A stretch of 7,321 nucleotides of DNA, from positions 1 to 7,321 of the forward strand of contig WUAK01000142.1 in NCBI GenBank assembly GCA_009827205.1. Direction: 5' to 3'. How positions within the stretch are numbered: position 1 is the stretch's first letter; each line of letters starts with the position of its first letter. The DNA comes from Phycisphaeraceae bacterium. Its GTDB lineage: Bacteria; Planctomycetota; Phycisphaerae; Phycisphaerales; UBA1924. Below, piece after piece: positions 1-6,544 of this stretch. Under the pieces are notes generated by a model. It saw only the letters and a program-made list of their open reading frames with translations, ran no database searches and had not been told where the DNA came from. A program made the translations under genes and the position numbers.

Positions 1-497
<497 letters not shown>

Positions 498-611
498 AGC
501 CCTGAACCTCCAAATCCGGAGCAGACCGGGCCTTCAACCGTTGAAGTGCCCGCCGCTGCGAACGATATTCCTTCTCTGATCCGGACCACCAAGCCCAGAC
601 CCGGCTCCGGA
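498..611 (-). promoter_or_regulatory. Structured 5' leader of tuf with a possible SD-covering hairpin
   Basis: Seen in sequence, read toward tuf: (a) two copies of the self-complementary TCCGGA at 606-611 and 580-585 that can pair across a 20-nt loop; (b) a strong hairpin at 528-551, with arms CTTCAAC (532-538) and GTTGAAG (540-546) extended by GGGC/GCCC with one bulged base; (c) CTCC pairing with GGAG across six bases (518-521 with 508-511), which would cover most of the tuf Shine-Dalgarno at 507-511. No T-run follows the hairpin at 528-551, so it does not look like an intrinsic terminator. Translational control of tuf is an inference; short complementarity to an SD also arises by chance in GC-rich DNA. 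Confidence 0.35.
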
Positions 612-648
612 GATCCGCACAGCCTGCTGCGCAGAGACCCGAAAGCCC

Positions 649-677
649 TTTCTACAAACATGTTTTCCGACCGGCAA
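649..677 (-). promoter_or_regulatory. Candidate sigma70-type promoter for tuf
   Basis: On the minus strand TTGCCG (672-677) stands 17 bp before TAGAAA (649-654); each hexamer matches 4 of 6 consensus bases. A start near 642 would give a leader of about 145 nt before the tuf ATG at 497. It lies between tRNA-Thr and tuf, so tuf could be transcribed from here as well as by readthrough from the tRNA promoter. The match is moderate. Confidence 0.35.
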
Positions 678-780
678 AGCCCGCTTGGCGCAGACTCCTG
701 GGGTCTCCACCCGACCCACAAAAGCCGGTCAAGAAGCATAGCTGCCGACACCCCTCAGGTCTCGCCAGCCATGCGGACAA

Positions 781-852
781 AGCCGCTGGTGAGAGTTGAA
801 CTCACGACCTCACCCTTACCAAGGGTGCGCTCTACCACTGAGCTACAGCGGC
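781..852 (-). tRNA. tRNA-Thr (anticodon GGU)
   Basis: The reverse complement folds into a full cloverleaf. The acceptor stem is GCCGCTG (846-852) with CAGCGGC (782-788), seven perfect pairs. The D arm is GCTC/GAGC with loop AGTGGTA. The anticodon arm is CACCC/GGGTG with loop TTGGTAA, placing anticodon GGT at the centre (reads ACC/ACU, threonine). The T arm is GTGAG/CTCAC with loop TTCAACT. The variable loop is five bases (AGGTC). The discriminator base is T at 781, and the following bases TTG show that the 3' CCA is not encoded and must be added by tRNA nucleotidyltransferase. It lies 283 bp upstream of tuf on the same strand, recalling the thrT-tufB order of E. coli. Confidence 0.97.
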
Positions 853-885
853 GACTCCGCCCGACCCACCTGCCGGGCAGGACCG

Positions 886-913
886 ATCCTAGCCCCGAGC
901 GGTGTGCTGTCAA
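886..913 (-). promoter_or_regulatory. Strong sigma70-type promoter of tRNA-Thr
   Basis: On the minus strand a perfect -35 box TTGACA (908-913) is followed after 16 bp by TAGGAT (886-891, 4 of 6 with both key A/T ends conserved). The predicted start is near 879, about 27 nt before the mature tRNA 5' end at 852, a plausible pre-tRNA leader. The GC-rich run between the -10 box and the gene (CCGGCAGG...GGGCGG) could act as a discriminator sensitive to growth rate; that is inference. This is the best promoter in the window. Confidence 0.65.
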
Positions 914-1043
914 CGGATCGAGCCGTCCTCACCCGCCTTTACGAGATGCGTCCGAATACGCGTTTGCCCAGCCCCCCGAACCCGCACGAACGATCCAGGC
1001 CTACCCGTTTCTCGGCCTCAAAGCCACACTCACAGGGACTTCC

Positions 1044-1074
1044 CCGGGTATTGGCGCACGCTGCCAAAAACCGG
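1044..1074 (+). promoter_or_regulatory. Leader hairpin overlapping the SD of the downstream secreted protein gene
   Basis: TTGGC (1051-1055) and GCCAA (1063-1067) form a perfect inverted repeat with a seven-base centre. Outside a symmetric 3x3 internal loop (GTA/AAA) an outer stem CCGG (1044-1047) with CCGG (1071-1074) continues the helix. The outer stem contains the first two G of the Shine-Dalgarno GGAG (1073-1076), which lies six bases before the ATG at 1083. It could be an RNA element that limits initiation, or the inner repeat could be a DNA operator. No clear promoter for the gene was found upstream between 914 and 1043. Confidence 0.35.
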
Positions 1075-1082
1075 AGACAGGC

Positions 1083-2900
1083 ATGAAGACCCCGACCATC
1101 CTCCTGGCGCTGGCCGCAGCACCCCTCACCCTGACCGCAACCTCAAACGCTCAGGGCATTTACGCCGAGTTCTACTCGGGTTCCAACCCAGGTGACGGCT
1201 GGGCCGCACTCCAGGGTTTCCCGAGCCAGGACGCCGGCGAGGAGGGCCTGCCCTCGGGCTCAGATCTCACCATCGATCTCTCTTCCAGCCAGATCATCCG
1301 CATCTTCACCGATGACCCAGCAAACACCGACATCGGGGTCATCATCCTGAACGCCGAGCCCGGTCTCACACCGACGCTCATCGTCGCCAACACCACTAAC
1401 CACACAGTCAGCACCGCGTCGCCTCTGGGCCAGATCGCGTGCCGAACCCTTGCCGGCATCCGTGCCAACGAGCAGACAAAAGTCCAGATCAACGCCCACT
1501 CGATCTCTGGTCCCGGCATCGACACCCACCGTGTTGTGCGCCTGGATCTCACGGGCGATCTCGACGCGCCGGTCGTCCACTGGGGTGATCTGTCCACTAC
1601 CGCACCCGACGTCGGGCCCATCGCGATCGCGGGCGATATCACTCCAAAGGGCTCAGTCGCCGCGTACAAAGGCAACATCGGTGCGGTCACCGTTCAGGGC
1701 GATCTCAACGGCATCATCAGCGCTCGCGCCGGATCCATCGAATCCATCGACGTCGCGGGAAGCATCGGGAGCCAGGGCCGACCTGCAATCCACGCCGTCG
1801 CTCCATTTGGAGCATTCGCCATCGACCGAGTCATCGCAGGCAATAACATCGGCAGACTCGGTTCGCTCGCCGACATCATCACGTCCGGCGCGGTGCGCGC
1901 CATAGAAGCAGACGAGATCCACGCGAATATCGATCTCGAAAACGACCCGGCCGCACCGGGCTTCATCGCACTCTTTGAGACCCGAACGGGCGACTTCTCA
2001 GGCGGCTTCCGCGCAAGATCACTCAGCAGCTTCGGAGGCTGGAGCGAAGCCCCCTGCAGCGTCTCAGTCGCGGGCGATGTCCTGGGCGATATCATCTTCA
2101 CAAACGTCGTACGAAATGAAAACAGCTCCGGACCCGAAATCGACATCGCAGGCACCGTCGCACAGGATGCGTCCATCATCGTCGGGGGCGTGCCCACGAC
2201 TGACGCAGGCCTCCCCGCTGCTCAGATCATCGTCCGCTCCGAACAAGCACTCGAGGGCTTGATCATCGTTGGCAACGGGTTCCCAGGGGTGTTCCCAAAC
2301 CCGGCATCGATCCAGGTCGGCACGCAGAGTCCTGTCGTCGTGACCGATTCAAACAAGCATTACACGACGCCATTCGCAGAATTCGGGGGCGGAGCCGTCG
2401 CCATCGCGCCGTTCAACTTCCACCAGACCGAGTCGTTCCCAAAGCACAACGAAACCATCACGCTCGAGGGCGACCAGCTGCTCACCGCCGTCGCACCACG
2501 CTTCTTCGGGCCTGTGTTCTCTGCAGGCGGGGCGCAGCAGATGGTCGTCGAACACCTCGCTGAGGGAGCTCAGGTCTGGGTTGATCGCTCGGGCGAGTTC
2601 TTCGTCGAAGCGCCAACCGAGAACGCCAGCGGCTCGCGCACAATCGTCGTCCGCGCTATCGCACCCTCAAGCTTCAACGCCGGGCAGTGGCGCCTCCGCC
2701 CGGTCGACGGCGCGCTCAAGTCAGCTCGAGCCATCAACACACCGGACGTCGCCTTCGACTCTGAGTACGACGACGACACCTATCGCTTCAACGTTGCTGG
2801 CGGCGCCGACTGCCCACAGCCGCCCGGCCTCGGCCGCAGCTCAAACTCCGAGATCGACTTCGCAGACTCCGACGGCATCATCCAGGTCAACTGCCCATAA
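1083..2900 (+). CDS. Secreted Gly-rich repeat protein, probable beta-solenoid, unknown function
   Basis: This 605-aa protein is not recognised as a named family. Residues 1-23 form a Sec signal peptide (MKTPTILLALAAAP..., cleavage likely after SNA), so it is exported. The start is supported by GGAG at 1073-1076 and the signal peptide; the open frame extends far upstream only because of high GC, across the tRNA and antisense to tuf. Residues about 178-282 contain loose repeats of the type G-x-I-x-x-I/V-x-V-x-G-D/S-I (GDITPKGSV, GNIGAVTVQGDLNG, GSIESIDVAGSIG), the pattern of a parallel beta-helix; weaker units recur at 326-360. Residues about 440-575 look like a separate beta-rich domain. The last 29 residues begin GADCPQPPG and end in Cys-Pro. 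They resemble the Asp-Cys-Pro entry to the dockerin of the subtilase at 4556, but lack the two full calcium loops, so this may be an eroded or variant tail. A surface or cell-envelope role is inferred from export only. Confidence 0.88.
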   Translation: MKTPTILLALAAAPLTLTATSNAQGIYAEFYSGSNPGDGWAALQGFPSQDAGEEGLPSGSDLTIDLSSSQIIRIFTDDPANTDIGVIILNAEPGLTPTLIVANTTNHTVSTASPLGQIACRTLAGIRANEQTKVQINAHSISGPGIDTHRVVRLDLTGDLDAPVVHWGDLSTTAPDVGPIAIAGDITPKGSVAAYKGNIGAVTVQGDLNGIISARAGSIESIDVAGSIGSQGRPAIHAVAPFGAFAIDRVIAGNNIGRLGSLADIITSGAVRAIEADEIHANIDLENDPAAPGFIALFETRTGDFSGGFRARSLSSFGGWSEAPCSVSVAGDVLGDIIFTNVVRNENSSGPEIDIAGTVAQDASIIVGGVPTTDAGLPAAQIIVRSEQALEGLIIVGNGFPGVFPNPASIQVGTQSPVVVTDSNKHYTTPFAEFGGGAVAIAPFNFHQTESFPKHNETITLEGDQLLTAVAPRFFGPVFSAGGAQQMVVEHLAEGAQVWVDRSGEFFVEAPTENASGSRTIVVRAIAPSSFNAGQWRLRPVDGALKSARAINTPDVAFDSEYDDDTYRFNVAGGADCPQPPGLGRSSNSEIDFADSDGIIQVNCP

Positions 2901-2931
2901 GCGATCTGCGAAAATAAATACGATCAAAAAC

Positions 2932-4410
2932 TCACTCGGCAGGCACACACCGCCCCCGTGACCACGCCCGGAGTTCATCGATCCGCTCGGCCATCGTCAC
3001 GCTGAGCGGGGGCGAACCCGCAAGCGCCCTCTCGATGGCTTTCGTGTCAACACGCTTACCGCGCGCCCGAGCCTCGTGCTTCGCCGAGACGACCGCCTGC
3101 TCGATCTCTGCGCCGCTGTACCCGTCGCTCGCGTCAACAAGCCTGTCCAGATCGAACTCGTCTCCGGCCATACCGCGCCGACCGATGTGAATGCGAAAGA
3201 TCGACTCCCTCGCCTTCGAGCCCGGAAGATCGACGAAGAAAATCTCATCAAATCGGCCCTTGCGCAGGAGTTCCGGGGGCAGCGCCTCGATGTCGTTCGC
3301 CGTCGCCACAACGAACACAGGCTCTTTGTGCTCCTGCATCCACGTCAGCAGCGCGCCGAACATGCGCCTGCTCAGCCCGCCGTCGGTCGCCTGGCTCGAG
3401 CTTGACGCGAACGCCTTCTCGATCTCATCGATCCACAGCACGATCGGCGCCATCAGCTCCGCCTGATGCAGCGTCTCGCGCAGCCTGCGTTCGCTCTCCC
3501 CGACAAACTTGTCGTACAGCGACCCGACGTCCATCCGAAGCAACGGCCTCCGCCAAGCGGTCGCGATCGCCTTGGCGCACAGACTCTTGCCCGCGCCCTG
3601 CACACCAAGCAGCAGCACACCCCTCGGGCGATCTATCTCATCGTCGAGTGCGCGCTCACGCGCCGCGAGCCACGACTTGAGCCGGTCCATCCCGCCGATG
3701 TCGTCCATACTCGTCGGTGCGCGGGTGAATTCGAGCATGCCGCCCGATTGCACAAACGTCTGCTTGAGTCGCATTGCGCGTTCGATGTCATCGTCGTCGA
3801 GCGATGCATCGCTGCGGACGATCTCGGTGATCACCTGCCCCGCCTGCCTGCGTGTCAGCCCTCGCAGGTTCGACACCAGCTGCGCCAACTGCTGCTTCGT
3901 CAGATCGATATCGAACGGCGCCTTCACGTGCAGCGTTTTGACCGTATCCCGCAGGATCGATTCCAGCTCTTGCTCGTCGGGAAGCGAGAGCTCAAACTGC
4001 GTCGCGTGCGCCTCGACCACGCCCGGCAGCTTTGAAGCGTGATCGATCATCACGACACACTCACCCCTGGCCTCCGCGCCGGCGACCAGATCCCGGAGAC
4101 CACGCATGACCGCCGGGTCGTCGAGGTGAGCAGCCATGTCGATGATGCACATGATCGGCGCCGAGTTCTGGTAGCCAAGGTGGTACAGCGCCGCCGCAGG
4201 ATTGGTCGTGTCCCTGACGGGTTCCTCGCCCGCGACGAGCCCGTCGTACACGCCGCTGAGCACGGTCCAGACCAGAAGACCGCCCTCCTTCATCGCCGCT
4301 TCTCGGACGAGATCGAGGGCGTACGCCTCCTCGAAGGTCTGCACGGTGATCAAGGGACGATCCGATCCGATCAGACGTTCCAGACGTTCGAGATCAGACA
4401 TTTTCTCCAT
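2932..4410 (-). CDS. Ycf46-like AAA+ ATPase
   Basis: This 492-aa cytoplasmic protein has no signal peptide or membrane segment. The C-terminal half is a complete AAA+ module: Walker A GVQGAGKS (269-276), pore-loop region YDKFVGESE (299-307), Walker B VLWIDEIEKA (D328, E329), sensor 1 ATAN (N372), and the Arg-finger region LLRKGRFDEI (R383, R386), then a helical lid with GYSGAEIEQ. The N-terminal half (about 10-210) has the look of a degenerate ATPase domain: strands such as PIMCIIDMAAHL and CVVMIDHASKLP occur but there is no Walker A. This layout and length match the Ycf46 family of cyanobacteria and plastids, also scattered in other bacteria; its substrate is not established. The start ATG at 4410 is preceded by GGGGG (4417-4421) at six bases; the Met three codons on would have GGAG too close. 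The stop is 31 bp from the converging gene. Family is confident, function is not. Confidence 0.92.
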   Translation of the reverse strand: MEKMSDLERLERLIGSDRPLITVQTFEEAYALDLVREAAMKEGGLLVWTVLSGVYDGLVAGEEPVRDTTNPAAALYHLGYQNSAPIMCIIDMAAHLDDPAVMRGLRDLVAGAEARGECVVMIDHASKLPGVVEAHATQFELSLPDEQELESILRDTVKTLHVKAPFDIDLTKQQLAQLVSNLRGLTRRQAGQVITEIVRSDASLDDDDIERAMRLKQTFVQSGGMLEFTRAPTSMDDIGGMDRLKSWLAARERALDDEIDRPRGVLLLGVQGAGKSLCAKAIATAWRRPLLRMDVGSLYDKFVGESERRLRETLHQAELMAPIVLWIDEIEKAFASSSSQATDGGLSRRMFGALLTWMQEHKEPVFVVATANDIEALPPELLRKGRFDEIFFVDLPGSKARESIFRIHIGRRGMAGDEFDLDRLVDASDGYSGAEIEQAVVSAKHEARARGKRVDTKAIERALAGSPPLSVTMAERIDELRAWSRGRCVPAE

Positions 4411-4555
4411 CTTGAACCCCCTGGAAGCCGCCCTATCCGATTCCGCTGGTCAGCCTAGCAACACTGGCGCACACTCAAGCGTACAGAAGTCTGTCCCCGC
4501 GATCGGTGCCCCCGCTCCGAGCGCTTCTCAGACCGTCACACCCGGAGACCCGACG
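4411..4555. promoter_or_regulatory. Shared divergent promoter region (AAA+ ATPase / subtilase) with a palindrome
   Basis: These 145 bp must hold both 5' regions. A weak minus-strand candidate for the ATPase is TTGAGT (4473-4478), a short 15-bp spacer, and TAGGCT (4452-4457). On the plus strand TTGAAC (4412-4417), 16 bp, TATCCG (4434-4439) is a poor candidate for the subtilase. A perfect inverted repeat ACAGA-AG-TCTGT sits at 4483-4494, between the two starts, where a repressor or activator could act on both; five-base arms are short, so chance is possible. The subtilase Shine-Dalgarno is GGAG at 4544-4547. Confidence 0.25.
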
Positions 4556-6493
4556 ATGCACCCGCGACGCCGAGCCATTTGCCTCACCATCGCAGCCCTC
4601 GCGGGCTCAGCATCCGCCCAGGTCGATCTACGTGCCGTCCCCCAGCCCGAGCAGTACGATCGCATCCGCTCCTCGCTGGGCGTCCGCTCCCTCCACGTCG
4701 AATCGCCGTTCGCAAAGTCCAGCCCGGCGCGCGTCCTCGATCTTGCACCAGGAAAGCCCGCGACCGAAGCCGAGATCGTCACGCTCACGAGCCGGGTCAT
4801 CGTCAAGGCCGACAACGCGACCATCGCCAACCTCCGCGCCCAGGGACTCGCTGCCACAGGCGCATCCGCCGGGTACACGATCATCGATACACCGAGCGTC
4901 CGCGCTGCGACCAGGCTCGCCAACCAACTCGCCGCAAACGATGCAGTCACACACGCAACCGTCGAAGCGCGCCAGACGTTCGGACCACGTACACCCCTCA
5001 ACGACGAGTTCCTCGATCTCGCATGGCACCTGATTAACACACTACAAGTCGGAAACGACATCAACGCCGAAGCCGCCTGGAGTCTCGGTTACACCGGCGC
5101 GGGCGTCAACATCGGCATCATCGACCAAGGTGTCTGGTTCTTACATCCGGATCTCTCCGGGCAACGGAACAACGACGCAGGGCAGTTCGGTACCTCTTCG
5201 TTCCACGGCACAGCTGTCGCCGGAGTCGCCTGCGCTATCGGAAACAACGAAGAGGGCGCAGCGGGACTCGCCTACGGCTCAACGCACAGTCAACTTTTCT
5301 ACAGCCCCCAAGGCGACCCCGCCGTCAACGCCGCGGCGTTCGAGCACCGCAACGACCTGAACGACATCAAAAACAACTCGTGGGGACCAAGCGACACAGG
5401 CAACCTCTGGGATATCGCCCAGCTTGAGTACGACGCACTCAAAGACTCCGTCATGACAGGCCGCGACGGCAAGGGCGTCATCCACACCTGGGCCGCTGGC
5501 AACGGAGGCACCAACGACCGCGTCGAGTACGACCCGTTCGCCGCAAGCCCCTACACAATCTCAATAGGCTCTATCGGAAACAACGCCCTGCGCTCAAACT
5601 ACTCCGAGCGGGGCTCATCGCTCTTCGCAGTCACCTACTCCGACGGCAACGGACGCAACATCTTCACCACGACCAACTCAAGCTCCGCCCCCTACACCTC
5701 CAACTTCGGGGGCACCAGCTCCGCGTGCCCCCTCGCATCCGGCGCCCTCGCACTCTGTCTCGAAGCCAACCCCAACCTCACCTGGCGCGATGCGCAGCAC
5801 CTCGTCGTCGACACGGCCAAGCCCGTCGATACCGAAGACAACGACTGGACAACAAACGGCGCGGGCCACGACATCAACCACAACTACGGGTTCGGCCAGC
5901 TCGACGCCGCCTTGATGGTCCAGGCCGCAAAGACATGGCAACCGGTCGCGCCACTCGTCGAACTCGACGCGGGGCTCATGGAACCCAACGCCCCGATCCC
6001 CGACAACGACCTCGCCGGCATCCAGTTCGACTTCGAAGTCACCAACAACATCATCATCGAGCACGTCGCGCTCGATGTCGTCGCCACCGGCACATACATT
6101 GGCGACCTCGTCATCACGCTCACCAGCCCCGACGGGACCGAGTCGCTGCTCCACGTCAACCGGAACTACTCCGCCGACGACATGGACCACACCTTCTACT
6201 CCGTCAGACACTGGGACGAGAGCACCGCCGGCACATGGACCGTCTCGATCGCAGACGCCGCCGCACAGGACACCCACACACTCAATAGCCTCTCGCTGCG
6301 ATTCATGGGCACCGACATCGACTGCCCAGCCGACCAGGACGGCGACTTCCTCCTCACCATCCTCGACCTCGACGCCTGGATAGACAACTACACCAAGGGC
6401 GACATCAGAGCCGACATGAACAACAACGGCTCACTCGAACCCGCAGACTTCACCGCGTGGATCGCCGCATTCAATGAAGGATGCGATCTCTAA
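4556..6493 (+). CDS. Secreted kexin/furin-like subtilase with P domain and GC-type dockerin
   Basis: This 645-aa serine endopeptidase of family S8 is exported by a signal peptide (MHPRRRAICLTIAALAGSASA, cut about residue 21). Residues 22 to about 150 form a propeptide. The sequence WHLINT...GNDIN leads into the catalytic domain, typical of proprotein convertases. The triad is D190 (GIIDQGV), H217 (FHGTAVAG) and S388 (GGTSSACPLASG), with oxyanion N316 (WAAGNGG) and the kexin signature NNSWGPSDTG near 273-282. The second Asp of the usual kexin DDG is Gln here. Residues about 467-586 are a P (Homo B) domain (IGDLVITLTSPDGT; GTWTVSIAD). Residues 587-645 form a dockerin-like module with two calcium loops (D593/D595/D597/D604 and D620/N622/N624/D631) ending EGCDL. 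The start is chosen by the signal peptide and GGAG at 4544-4547, eight bases away; the frame is open further upstream without meaning. P domains usually stabilise the protease; the tail probably anchors or sorts it. Substrates are unknown. Confidence 0.95.
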   Translation: MHPRRRAICLTIAALAGSASAQVDLRAVPQPEQYDRIRSSLGVRSLHVESPFAKSSPARVLDLAPGKPATEAEIVTLTSRVIVKADNATIANLRAQGLAATGASAGYTIIDTPSVRAATRLANQLAANDAVTHATVEARQTFGPRTPLNDEFLDLAWHLINTLQVGNDINAEAAWSLGYTGAGVNIGIIDQGVWFLHPDLSGQRNNDAGQFGTSSFHGTAVAGVACAIGNNEEGAAGLAYGSTHSQLFYSPQGDPAVNAAAFEHRNDLNDIKNNSWGPSDTGNLWDIAQLEYDALKDSVMTGRDGKGVIHTWAAGNGGTNDRVEYDPFAASPYTISIGSIGNNALRSNYSERGSSLFAVTYSDGNGRNIFTTTNSSSAPYTSNFGGTSSACPLASGALALCLEANPNLTWRDAQHLVVDTAKPVDTEDNDWTTNGAGHDINHNYGFGQLDAALMVQAAKTWQPVAPLVELDAGLMEPNAPIPDNDLAGIQFDFEVTNNIIIEHVALDVVATGTYIGDLVITLTSPDGTESLLHVNRNYSADDMDHTFYSVRHWDESTAGTWTVSIADAAAQDTHTLNSLSLRFMGTDIDCPADQDGDFLLTILDLDAWIDNYTKGDIRADMNNNGSLEPADFTAWIAAFNEGCDL

Positions 6494-6530
6494 GCCGGCC
6501 TCGACCATCTCAACTCCGGCGAACAACACT

Positions 6531-6539
6531 TGCTAACGT
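6531..6539 (+). promoter_or_regulatory. Extended -10 element placed for a leaderless mRNA
   Basis: TGCTAACGT fits the extended -10 pattern TGnTAnnnT. The TAACGT hexamer ends five bases before the ATG at 6545, the distance expected if transcription starts at or next to the A of ATG. No Shine-Dalgarno is present in the 51-bp gap, whereas tuf, the solenoid gene and the subtilase all have GGAG. No good -35 box is seen. Leaderless expression is inferred; readthrough from the subtilase gene is the alternative. Confidence 0.35.
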
Positions 6540-6544
6540 ACACC

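Noticed and set aside
2901..2931. A-rich gap between convergent genes, considered as a bidirectional terminator.
   Set aside because: No stem of useful length is found; only scattered A-runs.
3466..4042. Long plus-strand frames (177-189 aa) inside the ATPase region.
   Set aside because: They lie fully antisense to a gene with complete AAA+ motifs and have Arg/Ser-rich, motif-free translations.
4202..4555. Upstream extension of the subtilase frame (118 codons).
   Set aside because: It overlaps the ATPase gene on the other strand and would bury the signal peptide; GGAG and a signal peptide fit the ATG at 4556.
5678..6277. Minus-strand 199-aa frame inside the subtilase gene.
   Set aside because: Gly/Val/Asp-rich shadow of the GC-rich coding strand, without recognisable motif or SD.
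6494..6520. GCCGG...CCGGC inverted repeat after the subtilase stop, considered as a terminator.
   Set aside because: Only five pairs with a 17-nt loop and no T-run follows.
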